From Ammonifex degensii KC4 (lineage in GTDB: Bacteria; Bacillota; Desulfotomaculia; Desulfotomaculales; Ammonificaceae), in the NCBI RefSeq assembly GCF_000024605.1, contig NC_013385.1, positions 1,049,501 to 1,113,500 on the forward strand: a stretch of DNA of 64,000 nucleotides, given 5' to 3'. A program made the translations under genes and the position numbers. The first letter of the stretch is position 1. Each line of letters opens with the position of its first letter. The notes beneath the pieces are model-generated. The model searched no databases. It had not been told where the DNA came from and was given only the letters and a program-made list of their open reading frames with translations. This document shows positions 1-9,774 of this stretch, one piece after another.

Positions 1-1
1 A

Positions 2-103
2 GTCTGGCTACACAAGTATGATATAGCGGTACTGGTGCTGACGGTTTTGGTTTTAGGGTGGTACTGGAGTCATAAAAGGAGGGGTAAGAGTTGGCGCGGA
101 TAG
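2..103 (+). CDS. C-terminal end of a membrane protein (partial)
   Basis: An open frame enters from the left edge and stops at 101-103, giving about 33 residues. It has one hydrophobic stretch of roughly 14 residues (IAVLVLTVLVLGWY) followed by a basic tail (HKRRGKSWRG), the pattern of a last transmembrane helix with an inside-positive C-terminus. It overlaps the start of the next gene by 13 bases, which fits an operon. The family cannot be named from this fragment. Confidence 0.45.
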   Translation, partial: VWLHKYDIAVLVLTVLVLGWYWSHKRRGKSWRG

Positions 104-450
104 TCATTATCGCCTGTAAAAAAGTTCGGGATGTTACCTGTATAAGCTGCATGAAGTGTTTCAAAGGTATAAGAGAAAGGGCTGGGGAGTTTTCCCGCTA
201 CCAGAACGAGCCTCTAGAGCTGGTGGCCTTGGGCGATTGCGGCGATTGTCCCGGCCTTGTCATGCCCAAGCTTGCGCTCATTAAAGACTTGGCCAAGGTG
301 CTCGATTCTGACTTCGACGTAGTCCACCTGGGAACCTGTGTAGTCAAGGCTACCAAGACAGCCCAGTGTCCCATTGACCTAGAAGCTACCGCCCGCCGGA
401 TAAAAGAGATTTTGGGCAAAGAGGTGGTAATTGGCACCCACCCCTGGTAA
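91..450 (+). CDS. CGGC domain-containing protein
   Basis: A small cytosolic protein of 119 residues resembling the CGGC-domain family, whose conserved cysteines are thought to bind metal; no reaction is established for it. Visible cysteines include C-x2-C in CISC near residue 17, CGDC near residue 50, and later cysteines in GTCVVK and AQCP. The start is TTG at 91, with an AGGAGG-type site about 8 bases upstream. The family call comes from recognising the pattern, not from a search. Confidence 0.65.
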   Translation: MARIVIIACKKVRDVTCISCMKCFKGIRERAGEFSRYQNEPLELVALGDCGDCPGLVMPKLALIKDLAKVLDSDFDVVHLGTCVVKATKTAQCPIDLEATARRIKEILGKEVVIGTHPW

Positions 451-470
451 AGCTAAAAAGGGGTGGAGGA

Positions 471-1649
471 TTGGGCTTGCGGGTAGGAATTTTTGCCGAC
501 AGTTATCTTCCGTACGTAAGCGGGGTAGTCCGGTCTATCGAGACCTTTCGCGAGGAACTGGAAAAGCGGGGGGTTATCTTTTTTCTTTTTGTTCCCTGGT
601 ACCCTGGCTGCCAAAAAGAGCCCAATATTTACCGCTTCTGGGCCTTACCTGCCCCCACCAACCCCGATTTTACCCTCCCTTTACCCTTTTCTCCCCGTCT
701 TGGTTCTACACTCCGCAGCCTGAAGCTTGACCTCATACATGTTCACGGTCCCTTCCTCATGGGAAGCTTGGGAGCCCGCTGGGCCCGTCGGCTCAACCTT
801 CCCCTGGTCTTCACCTACCACACCCTTTACGAGGCTTATGTCCATTACTTTCCTTTTCTCCGTTCTTGGGCGCGCACCCTTACCCGCCGCTACACCGTGG
901 GCTTCTGCAACCGTTGCGATCTGGTGCTGGCTCCTTCCCTGGCCATAAAGAAGTACCTCGAGCAAAACGGAGTAAAAGCGCCGGTGGAAGTCTTGCCCAC
1001 CGGAATAAAGCTCTCCTCCTTCCGAGGAGGGGATAGAGAAGCTTTCCGGCTGAACTTCAACCTTTCCCTCGAGGAGAAGGTGCTCGTCTATGTGGGGCGC
1101 CTGGGAGAAGAGAAAAACCTGCGCTTTCTTTTGCGTAGCTTCGCCCTGGTTAAAAAAGAGCTCGAAGCGACCCGGCTCGTCCTGGTAGGAGGAGGGCCGC
1201 AAAAAGAAGAGCTGGAAAAGCTGGCCAGATCCTTGGGAGTGGGCCAGGAGGTGATCTTTACTGGTCCCCTCCCGCCCGATAAGGTAAAAGACGCCTACGC
1301 GGCGGCCGATCTCTTCGTCATAGCTTCCCTTACCGAGACCCAGGGTTTGGTAGTAGGGGAGGCCAAGGCCGCCGGGCTTCCCGTGGTGGGAGTGGAGGCT
1401 AACGGTGTGAAAGAAATGGTACGGCACGGGCTAGACGGCTTTCTCACCCCTCCCGACGAAAAGGCTTTTGCCGCTGCCGTTATCCGCCTATTAAGCGACG
1501 AGGAGTTGTACCGAAAGTTCAAACAGGAGGCGCTCAAAGGTGCGGAGGAGCTTTCCTCCGAGCGCCAGGCTGAGCGGCTGCTGCAACTTTACCGGCAACT
1601 AGTAGCTGGAAGGGACAAGATGCATGAAAAGGACGGAAGTAAAGCCTAA
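471..1649 (+). CDS. Glycosyltransferase family 4 (GT-B fold)
   Basis: A cytosolic or membrane-associated glycosyltransferase of 392 residues, probably adding a sugar from a nucleotide donor to a lipid or glycan. The N-terminal half opens with GIFADSYLPYVSGV, the usual acceptor-side loop, and has HVHGPF near residue 87. The C-terminal half has YVGRLGEEKNL near residue 210 and an E-x7-E donor-site motif in the segment ETQGLVVGEA. Similar proteins make diglucosyl-diacylglycerol or mannosyl lipids, but the substrate here is unknown. The start is TTG at 471 behind GGGTGGAGG. It overlaps the downstream kinase gene by 26 bases. Confidence 0.8.
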   Translation: MGLRVGIFADSYLPYVSGVVRSIETFREELEKRGVIFFLFVPWYPGCQKEPNIYRFWALPAPTNPDFTLPLPFSPRLGSTLRSLKLDLIHVHGPFLMGSLGARWARRLNLPLVFTYHTLYEAYVHYFPFLRSWARTLTRRYTVGFCNRCDLVLAPSLAIKKYLEQNGVKAPVEVLPTGIKLSSFRGGDREAFRLNFNLSLEEKVLVYVGRLGEEKNLRFLLRSFALVKKELEATRLVLVGGGPQKEELEKLARSLGVGQEVIFTGPLPPDKVKDAYAAADLFVIASLTETQGLVVGEAKAAGLPVVGVEANGVKEMVRHGLDGFLTPPDEKAFAAAVIRLLSDEELYRKFKQEALKGAEELSSERQAERLLQLYRQLVAGRDKMHEKDGSKA

Positions 1650-2811
1650 GCTTCTGGAAGAGATCCGGCAAAAACTGGTGCGGCTAATTGAGGAAAACCA
1701 GAAGGAGATCATCGGGATTGCGGAGGCAGCTGAGGAAGAAATAAGTGTTCTTAGGAGAGAACTGGAGCAACTGCACGAAGAAGTAAAAAAGGTGATAGAT
1801 AAAGTAGATGCCCTGGCGGTGGAGGAACGCCGGGCGCGTCGGCGGCTGGCCGAGGTGAGCGCTGACTTCAGCCGCTACTCCGAGGCAGACATCAAGGAAG
1901 CCTATGAGCATGCGCAGCGGTTGCAGGTGGAGCTTTTAAACCTGCGGGCCAAAGAAGAACTCTTACGGACCCGCCGTGACGAACTGGAGCGAACTTTGAA
2001 GCGCCTGCTGGCCACCAAAGAGCGGGCCGAGAAGCTGGCCTCCCGCGTGAGTGTTATCCTGGAGTACCTGCGTAAAGATTTTCAGGAACTGGCCGATAAC
2101 TGGCAAGAGATGCTTTCCCGCCAAGAACTGGCCCTGAAGGTGCTGGAGGTTCAGGAAGAAGAGCGGCGGCGGGTGGCCAGGGAAATCCATGATGGCCCGG
2201 CCCAGGTCATGGCCAACGTGGTCTTGCGGGTGGAATACTGCCTCAAGCTCATGGAGAAGAGGCCGGAGGCTTTGGGTGAAGAACTGCGTGCCTTGCAGGA
2301 GCTGGTCCGGGAAGGCTTACAAGAAGTGCGCAAGATCATCTACGACCTTCGCCCGATGGCACTTGACGACCTGGGCCTGGTAGCAGCTCTCAAGCGGTAT
2401 TTAGAGGACTTTAAGGCGGCGCGCAAGCTCGAAACAGACTTTGTTCTTCTGGGTAGGGAGAGGCGCCTGCCTGCCACCCAAGAGGCGGCCATCTTCCGGA
2501 TCGTACAGGAGGCCTTGAGCAACGTAGCCAAGCACGCGGCGGCCAGCCGGGTGCTGGTGAAGCTAGAGTTTGGCCCCCGGCGGCTAAACCTGGTGGTGAA
2601 GGACGACGGTAGAGGATTTGTGCCGGAAAAGGTGCTGGGGGAGTCTCAGCGGCGCGGCTTCGGCCTCTGGAGCATGAAGGAGCGGGCCGAACTCCTGGGG
2701 GGCGAATTAGGAGTTTTTTCTAGCCCGGGGCAGGGGACGGTAATTACCCTTAGCGTTCCTCTAGCAGGGGAGGAAGGGGAAAGTGGAACGAATAAAGGTG
2801 CTGGTGGTTGA
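1624..2811 (+). CDS. degS: DegS-type sensor histidine kinase
   Basis: A cytosolic two-component kinase of 395 residues with no transmembrane segment. Residues about 5-180 are charged, heptad-rich coiled coil, as in the DegS sensor region. The HisKA_3 motif EIHDGPAQ, near residue 187, carries the phospho-accepting His. The HATPase domain follows, with an N-box (QEALSNVAKHA, near 295) and the G-box DDGRGF (near 328). The gene overlaps the glycosyltransferase upstream and the response regulator downstream, so the pair is co-transcribed. Its position directly ahead of the flp/Tad operon suggests control of surface attachment or pilus genes, which is inference. Confidence 0.85.
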   Translation: MKRTEVKPKLLEEIRQKLVRLIEENQKEIIGIAEAAEEEISVLRRELEQLHEEVKKVIDKVDALAVEERRARRRLAEVSADFSRYSEADIKEAYEHAQRLQVELLNLRAKEELLRTRRDELERTLKRLLATKERAEKLASRVSVILEYLRKDFQELADNWQEMLSRQELALKVLEVQEEERRRVAREIHDGPAQVMANVVLRVEYCLKLMEKRPEALGEELRALQELVREGLQEVRKIIYDLRPMALDDLGLVAALKRYLEDFKAARKLETDFVLLGRERRLPATQEAAIFRIVQEALSNVAKHAAASRVLVKLEFGPRRLNLVVKDDGRGFVPEKVLGESQRRGFGLWSMKERAELLGGELGVFSSPGQGTVITLSVPLAGEEGESGTNKGAGG

Positions 2812-3424
2812 CGACCACGCGCTGGTGCGGGAGGGCATAAAAAAACTTCTTATGGAGGATGAACGGCTGGAGGTGGTGGGGGAAGCCGGAAACGGCCGGG
2901 AGGCAGTGGAGTTGGTAAAGAAGCGACCGGTGGATGTGGTGCTTTTAGATATAAGCATGCCGGATATGGGAGGGGTGGAAGCCTGCCGGGAGATAAAGCG
3001 CTTGCGTCCTTCAGTCGCGGTGGTGGCTTTAACCGTCCACGATCAGGAGGAATATTGCTTGGCCATGCTGGAGGCAGGGGCAGCAGGCTATGTATTGAAA
3101 GAGTCTTCTGCTGACCAGTTGATTGAAGCCATAGTGCGGGCGGCCAGGGGAGAGGAGTACCTTTCTCCCCGCCTGGCCGGAAAGATGGTGAAGTGGTTTA
3201 GCCGCGCCGAGAGCAAGCGAGGACTTTGCGGCCTTACCCCTAGAGAAAAGGAAATCCTGCGCCTCTTAGCTTCTGGTCTCAGCAACCGCGAGATAGCTCG
3301 CAGGCTTTACCTCAGCGAAAAGACGGTAAAGAACCACCTCACCTCCATCTTCCAGAAGATCGGCGTAAGCGACCGCACGCAGGCTGCCCTCTGGGCAGTG
3401 AAGCACGGCTTTTCCGAACTTTAA
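2783..3424 (+). CDS. degU: DegU/NarL-type response regulator
   Basis: A DNA-binding response regulator of 213 residues, the likely partner of the overlapping histidine kinase. The receiver domain (about 1-125) has the acidic pair (VDDH), a phospho-accepting Asp near 56 in VVLLDISMPD, and the switch Lys in VLKES. A LuxR-type helix-turn-helix occupies about 145-205 (LTPREKEILRLLASGLSNREIA and SEKTVKNHLTSIFQKIG). The start is GTG at 2783, inside the kinase gene. A short GC hairpin (3430-3443) lies just after the stop. Confidence 0.88.
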   Translation: MERIKVLVVDDHALVREGIKKLLMEDERLEVVGEAGNGREAVELVKKRPVDVVLLDISMPDMGGVEACREIKRLRPSVAVVALTVHDQEEYCLAMLEAGAAGYVLKESSADQLIEAIVRAARGEEYLSPRLAGKMVKWFSRAESKRGLCGLTPREKEILRLLASGLSNREIARRLYLSEKTVKNHLTSIFQKIGVSDRTQAALWAVKHGFSEL

Positions 3425-3535
3425 AATTCGGGACTCCGGTCCCAGGAAAAAGAGGACTCCTGCCAGAAGACAGGAAGCTGGAGCTCACGCTATGCTGAAA
3501 GTGAAAGTCCTGATTTTAAGCGGGGGTGAATTAAG

Positions 3536-3709
3536 ATGCTGGCTTTCTGGCGGGAGCTCTGGCGGGACGAAGAGGGACAGGGAATGGCGGAGTACGGATT
3601 GATTCTGGCGCTCATAGCCATCGTGGTCATCATTGCTTTGACAGCCTTGGGAACTAGCATAAGAGACAAATTCCAAAAAGTGTCCGATGAACTCAATAAA
3701 ACTCAATAA
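3536..3709 (+). CDS. flp: Flp/Fap-type class IVb pilin
   Basis: A 57-residue major pilin subunit. After a short charged leader (MLAFWRELWRDEEG) comes QGMAEYGLILALIAIVVIIA, with Glu at +5 and Tyr at +6 if the leader peptidase cuts after Gly14; this is the hallmark of Flp pilins. A single hydrophobic helix and a short polar tail follow. The spacer between the regulator gene and this start holds two small hairpins (3430-3443 and about 3459-3475). A stable terminator-like hairpin follows the gene, which would make the pilin transcript more abundant than the assembly genes. A GGGGGTGA site precedes the ATG. Confidence 0.88.
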   Translation: MLAFWRELWRDEEGQGMAEYGLILALIAIVVIIALTALGTSIRDKFQKVSDELNKTQ

Positions 3710-3731
3710 ATAACCTCCTACCCCTGCAAGT

Positions 3732-3767
3732 CCCTGCCCGGTCCTGGTGGCCGGGTAGGGTTTCTTT
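3732..3767 (+). terminator. Intrinsic terminator or attenuator after flp
   Basis: A ten-pair stem (CCCTGCCCGG with CCGGGTAGGG, one G-U pair) around a nine-base loop, followed by TTTCTTT. It lies between the pilin gene and the assembly genes, so it probably reduces but does not block downstream transcription. Confidence 0.7.
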
Positions 3768-3785
3768 AAAGGCTCTCGGCGGGGC

Positions 3786-4274
3786 GTGAGGACCATGGCT
3801 TACTGGCACCTGCTGGTGTTAGCGGTGGCGGCCGGCACCATCTACTTGGATCTCCGGTGGCGGCGCATACCCAACTGGCTCCTTTTACCGGCTCTCCTGC
3901 TGGCCCTGGCTCTGCGGGGCTGGGAAGGGGGCTGGCCTGCTGTCTGGGCAGGACTTCAGGGATGGCTGGTGGGAATCGGCCTTCTTCTTTTGCCCTACCT
4001 GCGCCGGGGAGTAGGGGGAGGGGACGTGAAGCTTCTGGGCGTTCTGGGGGCCTGCGGCGGCCCGCTTTTCGCCCTGCATACCTTCCTTCTGGGTGCCGTT
4101 CTGGGGGGCTTGGTTTCCCTCTACTTGCTGGTGCGGAGTAGCCTCCTGCGCCCCGCCTTGCGGGTAGTTTGGTGGGAGTTCTTCTTGCCAGGAAGCTTAC
4201 CTTTAAGTTCTGGTCTCTTCTTCCCCTACGGTGTTTGCTTTGCCCTGGGAGGGGTGCTGGCCCTATGGTGGTAA
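3786..4274 (+). CDS. cpaA: Prepilin peptidase, CpaA/TadV type (A24)
   Basis: A polytopic membrane aspartic peptidase that removes the leader from Flp and TadE-type prepilins. At 162 residues it is the short form without the N-methyltransferase domain. The two catalytic Asp regions are visible: IYLDLRWRRIPN near residue 20, and GGGDVKLLG near residue 78, the GxGD motif. About five to six hydrophobic segments are present. The start may be GTG 3786 or ATG 3795, both in frame; GTGAGG just upstream slightly favours neither strongly. The end overlaps tadE by 10 bases. Confidence 0.85.
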   Translation: MRTMAYWHLLVLAVAAGTIYLDLRWRRIPNWLLLPALLLALALRGWEGGWPAVWAGLQGWLVGIGLLLLPYLRRGVGGGDVKLLGVLGACGGPLFALHTFLLGAVLGGLVSLYLLVRSSLLRPALRVVWWEFFLPGSLPLSSGLFFPYGVCFALGGVLALWW

Positions 4275-4651
4275 GGGAAGAAAAGGGGCAGGCAGCAGTG
4301 GAGTTGGCCCTGACCCTTCCACTCCTTTTGCTTATCCTTTTCGCTTTGGTGGAGTTCGGCCGGGTGTTCTTTGCCTACCTGGTGATCACCAACGCGGCCC
4401 GCGAAGGAGCGCGCCTGGCGGCGGTGGGAGGGAGCGATGTGGCCATAGTGGACCGGGTTAAAGATGCGGCAGCGGGGCTGGAGCAGGGCAAATTGCAGGT
4501 GGAAGTTTCCCCTTCTGCCCCCGACCGGGTTTCCGGCACGACGGCCGTGGTCAAGGTGAGTTACCCGGTGAATCTCCTTTTGCCTCTGCCCCCGGGCGTT
4601 CTTCCCAACCCCGTGGTCCTCAAGGCACAGGCCTCCATGCGGGTGGAGTGA
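4265..4651 (+). CDS. tadE: TadE-like pseudopilin
   Basis: A minor pilin of about 128 residues in the Tad pilus. The N-terminus MVVREEKG then QAAVELALTLPLLLLILFAL is a class IVb prepilin leader and helix, with Glu at +5 after the predicted cut behind Gly8, followed by FGRVFFAYLVITNAAREGAR, typical of TadE. A longer reading from 4169 exists, but ATG 4265 sits behind GGGAGGGG and overlaps the peptidase stop, so it is preferred. It should be cleaved by the peptidase encoded just upstream. Confidence 0.85.
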   Translation: MVVREEKGQAAVELALTLPLLLLILFALVEFGRVFFAYLVITNAAREGARLAAVGGSDVAIVDRVKDAAAGLEQGKLQVEVSPSAPDRVSGTTAVVKVSYPVNLLLPLPPGVLPNPVVLKAQASMRVE

Positions 4652-4658
4652 GGCCGGT

Positions 4659-5555
4659 ATGTGGTGGAAAAGCGAACGGGGAACGGTGGCGGTGCTGGTA
4701 GCTGCTGCCCTTACCTTCTTGCTGGGCCTGGCCGCGCTGGTCGTCGATGGGGGAGGTCTTTTGCTGGCCCGCGAGCGTTTGGTCAACGCTGTGGATGCGG
4801 CAGCGCTGGCCGGAGTGCAGTTCTTGCCCGGCGACCCTTCCGGAGCAGTGCAAACGGCCCTGGACTACGCTCGGCTAAACGGTGCCGATCCTGCTCAGGT
4901 CACGGCAGAGGTGGAACCGGACGGAAGAACGCTGGCAGTCCGGGCAGATCGATCGGTTCCCTTTTTTCTAGCCCGCGTTCTGGGCCTGGAGAAGGGGGAA
5001 GTCAAGGCGCAGGCTAAAGCGCGGGTGGGAGCACCAGAAGCCGTCTTCGGAGTGGTCCCTCTGGGCATTCCCGATCAGTCCCTGGTCTTCGGCAAGCTGT
5101 ATGTCCTTAAGGTGGGCGGAGGAGCAGGGCAGCAGGGTAACTTCGGGGCGCTGGCCCTGGGTGGCCATGGGGCTAACGTATACGAGAAAAACTTGGCCTA
5201 CGGCTACCAGGGCTGGCTCAAGATTGGAGACGTGGTGGAGACGGAACCTGGCAATATGTCAGGGCCCACGGTTTACGGGATCGAAGCCCGCATCAGGGGG
5301 CACGAGAACTGCACCTGGGACCGGCATGATCCCGGCTGCCCCCGGCTGGTAGTGGTGCCTGTCTATCGCTCTGTGGCGCTCAAGGGCAGGGACGAAGTGG
5401 AGATTGTGGGTTTTGCTGCCTTTTTCATAGAAGGAGTGGCAGGGAGAGGAAACGAGTGCTACGTCACCGGCTATTTTTTAGAACATCTCACCCAGGCAGC
5501 GCGGGGGATGGACGGCAGGGATTATGGTTTGCGTACCGCCAAGCTGATCGAGTGA
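4659..5555 (+). CDS. tadG: TadG-like Flp pilus protein
   Basis: A membrane-anchored, mostly extracytoplasmic protein of 298 residues. The N-terminus ERGTVAVLVAAALTFLLGLAALV is a single helix, followed by VDGGGLLLARERLVNAVDAAALAG, the signature of the Tad domain family. The C-terminal 200 residues are less typical and include cysteines (ENCTWDRHDPGCP and NECYV) that could form disulfides or bind metal. It begins eight bases after tadE ends and is part of the operon. Confidence 0.78.
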   Translation: MWWKSERGTVAVLVAAALTFLLGLAALVVDGGGLLLARERLVNAVDAAALAGVQFLPGDPSGAVQTALDYARLNGADPAQVTAEVEPDGRTLAVRADRSVPFFLARVLGLEKGEVKAQAKARVGAPEAVFGVVPLGIPDQSLVFGKLYVLKVGGGAGQQGNFGALALGGHGANVYEKNLAYGYQGWLKIGDVVETEPGNMSGPTVYGIEARIRGHENCTWDRHDPGCPRLVVVPVYRSVALKGRDEVEIVGFAAFFIEGVAGRGNECYVTGYFLEHLTQAARGMDGRDYGLRTAKLIE

Positions 5556-5567
5556 GGAGGTCTTAGA

Positions 5568-6269
5568 ATGCGGGCCAAGCTCTTTCTCCTGCTTTCTCTT
5601 CTCTGCGCGGTGGGGGCGGCGGTAGGTACCTACTTTTACCTGGAGCGCCTCAAGGCTACCTACCGGCAAAAGGCACATTACGTATCGGTGGTGGTGGCCG
5701 CCCAGGATATACCTGTCCGTACCTCGCTTACCCCTTCGCTTCTCAAGCTGCAGGACCTTCCTTCTTCCTGCGTCCATCCCCTGGCGGTGCGCCGAATAGA
5801 AGACGCGGTGGGACGGGTGACCACGGTACCCCTGGTACGGGGGGAAGTCCTTTTGCAAAGCAAGCTGGCATCAAGCAAGGACGAAAAACAGGAGCTGGCT
5901 TTAAGCTTGCAACCGGGAGAGAGGGCGGTCACGCTGGCGGTGAATGCGGTAAGCGGCGTAGGGGGAGTGCTTAAACCCGGGGATCGGGTGGACGTGGTGG
6001 CTACCTTCGACTTGGAATCGCAGGGCACCAAGACCACTTACACTGCTCTGGTAGCCAGCAACGTCCGTGTTTTGGCGTTAGGTTCTAGCGGCGAGAAAAA
6101 GCCGTACGATACCGTAACCCTGGCCGTCACCCCTCGCCAGGGAGCGCTCATCACCCTGGCAACGGAGCGGGGGTCGGTGAGGCTTTTCTTGCGTGGACCC
6201 AAAGAGCAAGAGGCAACTCAGCTCCTGCCGGTTAAGCTACCGGACTTGCTGGAAGCAGGGAAGCCCTAA
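5568..6269 (+). CDS. cpaB: CpaB/RcpC-type Flp pilus assembly protein with SAF domain
   Basis: A membrane-anchored assembly protein of 233 residues with an N-terminal helix (LFLLLSLLCAVGAAVGTYFYL). A SAF domain follows (VVVAAQDIPVRTSLTPSLLKL near 45-70) and then an RcpC/CpaB-type beta-rich domain (LALSLQPGERAVTLAVNAVSG and PGDRVDVVATF). In diderms CpaB works at the secretin; here, with no secretin gene in the operon, it probably acts between membrane and wall, which is inference. RBS GAGGAGG precedes ATG 5568. Confidence 0.82.
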   Translation: MRAKLFLLLSLLCAVGAAVGTYFYLERLKATYRQKAHYVSVVVAAQDIPVRTSLTPSLLKLQDLPSSCVHPLAVRRIEDAVGRVTTVPLVRGEVLLQSKLASSKDEKQELALSLQPGERAVTLAVNAVSGVGGVLKPGDRVDVVATFDLESQGTKTTYTALVASNVRVLALGSSGEKKPYDTVTLAVTPRQGALITLATERGSVRLFLRGPKEQEATQLLPVKLPDLLEAGKP

Positions 6270-6282
6270 GGAGGGGGTAAAG

Positions 6283-7458
6283 TTGGCTAAGATACGTGTC
6301 TTGATAGCCGATGATGCGCCGCGCACGCGTGAGGAGATAAAGCGGCTGCTGGCCTTTGAGGAAGACATAGTGGTAGTGGGTGAGGCAGGGGACGGGGAGG
6401 AGGCTCTGCGGTTAGTAGAAGAACTGGCCCCCGATGTGGTACTCATGGACATAAACATGCCCGGGCTTGACGGCATTGCCGCTACCGAGGCCATAAGCGA
6501 GCGTTCTCCCCAAACAGGGGTAGTAATCATCTCTATTCAGGGAGAGCAGGAATATCTCCGGCGGGCCATGGCAGCAGGAGCTAGCGATTACCTCATCAAG
6601 CCCTTCACTGCCCAAGAGATGGTGGATGCGGTGCGCCGCGTCTGGGAGAAGAACCGGCGCCGGCAGGCCATGACGGCCGTGCGTACCGGGGAGGGTAAGG
6701 GGGAGGTCGGCCGGGTAGTGGTCTTTTTCGGCAGTAAAGGAGGTGTGGGGAGGACCACCCTGGCCTGCAACTTAGCCGTACTTTTGGCCCGCCGGGGAAA
6801 GCGGGTGAGTTTGGTCGATTTCGATTTGGCAAGTGGCGACGTGGCACTATTCTTCAACCTGGACAAAGGGCAGGGAGTGGCGGAACTGGCGCTTGAGCCT
6901 TCCTTGAATCCTGAGACGATAGAGGGTTATCTGCTGAACCACGTTACCGGGGTAAGAATCCTGCGGGCCGGGGGGTTCTCGGAAGAAACCTTGCCCCGCC
7001 TCGGACTAGGAGCAGAGATCTTGACCTCCCTTAAGGTAAAAACGCAGTACGTGCTGGTGGACACTCCTCCTTTCTTCTGCTCTTTGACTGAAGAGGCGCT
7101 GCTTGCTGCCGACGAAATCGTAGTGGTGGGAAGGAACGATCTCCCCGGGCTCAAACAGCTTAAGACCGATCTTAATTTCTTGAGAGAAAAGGGGTATACC
7201 GGGCGGATCTGGACGGTGCTGAACCAGGTAGGAGAAGAGGGCGTGGACCGGGCGGGGCTGGAGAAAGCACTGGGGGCGAAACTGGCAGCCGTTTTGCCGG
7301 CGGAATGGCGGGCTTGCCGGCAGGCAGTAAACAAGGGCAATCCCCTGGTCTTAGAGGCTAAGGGTACGCGCCTGGCACAGGCGCTGGAAAGCTTTGCCGG
7401 GCAGCTTTCCGGCGAAGAGACCAGCCGAGGATTCTGGCGTAAAGTGCTAAGACGCTAA
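6283..7458 (+). CDS. cpaE: CpaE-like protein: receiver domain fused to MinD-type ATPase
   Basis: A 391-residue pilus positioning or assembly ATPase. Residues about 1-120 are a receiver domain that keeps all phosphorylation residues: the Asp pair (IADDAP), the phospho-site in VVLMDINMPG near 55 and the switch Lys in YLIKPF. Residues about 145-380 are a ParA/MinD-like ATPase with a deviant Walker A (FGSKGGVGRTTLA) and VDFDLASGD. In many proteobacterial CpaE proteins the receiver is degenerate; here it looks active. Start TTG 6283 sits behind AAGGAGGGGG; the longer frame from 6193 lies inside cpaB and is not preferred. Confidence 0.85.
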   Translation: MAKIRVLIADDAPRTREEIKRLLAFEEDIVVVGEAGDGEEALRLVEELAPDVVLMDINMPGLDGIAATEAISERSPQTGVVIISIQGEQEYLRRAMAAGASDYLIKPFTAQEMVDAVRRVWEKNRRRQAMTAVRTGEGKGEVGRVVVFFGSKGGVGRTTLACNLAVLLARRGKRVSLVDFDLASGDVALFFNLDKGQGVAELALEPSLNPETIEGYLLNHVTGVRILRAGGFSEETLPRLGLGAEILTSLKVKTQYVLVDTPPFFCSLTEEALLAADEIVVVGRNDLPGLKQLKTDLNFLREKGYTGRIWTVLNQVGEEGVDRAGLEKALGAKLAAVLPAEWRACRQAVNKGNPLVLEAKGTRLAQALESFAGQLSGEETSRGFWRKVLRR

Positions 7459-7479
7459 GTTTCTTGAGGGGGGAAGCGG

Positions 7480-8814
<1,335 letters not shown>

Positions 8815-8817
8815 GGG

Positions 8818-9774
8818 GTGGCCTCGGTGAGCATGGTTATATCCTTTAGCTTGTTTGCCTCCCTCCTTTTCCTGATCCTGGCCTGGAAAGAGCAGCGGGA
8901 GGAATTAAGAAGGGCCATCTGGCAGCGCCTGAGCGAGTCTAAAGGCGGTGGAGCGAGAGTTTTTTCCTGGCGGGAGCGGCTACAAGGGGGGCTTAAGGCC
9001 CTTTTGGAGGCCTCCAGTCTTACCTCCCGGTTGCGGGCGCGGCTGGAGAGAGAGCTATCTCAGGCCGATCTGCCCCTCAGAGGGGAGGAGTTTCTCCTTA
9101 TGCAGTTGGTGTTTTTCTTCGGCGGGGGTTGGCTCGGTTACGCCGGGATCCACAGCTTCCTGGGGGCGATAGCAGGAGCGGCTCTCGGCGGGCTTGTCCC
9201 TTTCCTTTACTTGCGCCACCTCCGCCGGCAGCGCTTGGCCCGCTTCCAATCCCAGCTGCCCGACGCTTTGAGCCTCATGGCCAACACCATGCGAGCTGGT
9301 TTTGGCATGCTTCAGGCCATGGACGTAGTGCGGCGGGAAATGCCCCCTCCTATAAGCCAGGAGTTCGGCCGAACACTGGCGGAGCTCGGCCTGGGGATGG
9401 GGGTGGAGGAAGCACTAGAACGTCTTTCCCACCGTGTACCCAGCGACGACCTGGACCTAGCAGTGACGGCGGTGATCATTCAACGCCAGGTGGGAGGAAA
9501 CTTGGCCGAAATTTTAGATAACATTGCCACCACCATAAGGGAGCGGGTGAGGCTCAAAGGAGAGATTCGGGCTCTCACCGCGCAGGGACGCATATCTGCC
9601 CTGATAATCGGCCTTCTTCCTTTGGCCCTCGCTCTTATCCTTTCTCTGATCAACCCCAGCTACTTGCTTACATTGATCTACGAACCCCTGGGGCGCATCA
9701 TGCTCGGTCTTGGGGCTGCCGGAGAGATCGTGGGTGTTTTGCTCTTGCGCAAAATAACGGAGGTGGAGTTCTAA
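8818..9774 (+). CDS. tadB: TadB-like inner-membrane platform protein
   Basis: One of the two polytopic platform proteins of the Tad system (318 residues), with a type II secretion F domain: PDALSLMANTMRAGFGMLQAMDVV near 150-175 and LAVTAVIIQRQVGGNLAEILDNIA near 220-245. Hydrophobic segments are seen at the N-terminus, near 95-125 and at the C-terminus. Three in-frame starts are possible (GTG 8818, GTG 8827, ATG 8833); TAAGGGG upstream fits GTG 8827 by spacing. The gene begins three bases after tadA ends. Confidence 0.88.
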   Translation: MASVSMVISFSLFASLLFLILAWKEQREELRRAIWQRLSESKGGGARVFSWRERLQGGLKALLEASSLTSRLRARLERELSQADLPLRGEEFLLMQLVFFFGGGWLGYAGIHSFLGAIAGAALGGLVPFLYLRHLRRQRLARFQSQLPDALSLMANTMRAGFGMLQAMDVVRREMPPPISQEFGRTLAELGLGMGVEEALERLSHRVPSDDLDLAVTAVIIQRQVGGNLAEILDNIATTIRERVRLKGEIRALTAQGRISALIIGLLPLALALILSLINPSYLLTLIYEPLGRIMLGLGAAGEIVGVLLLRKITEVEF

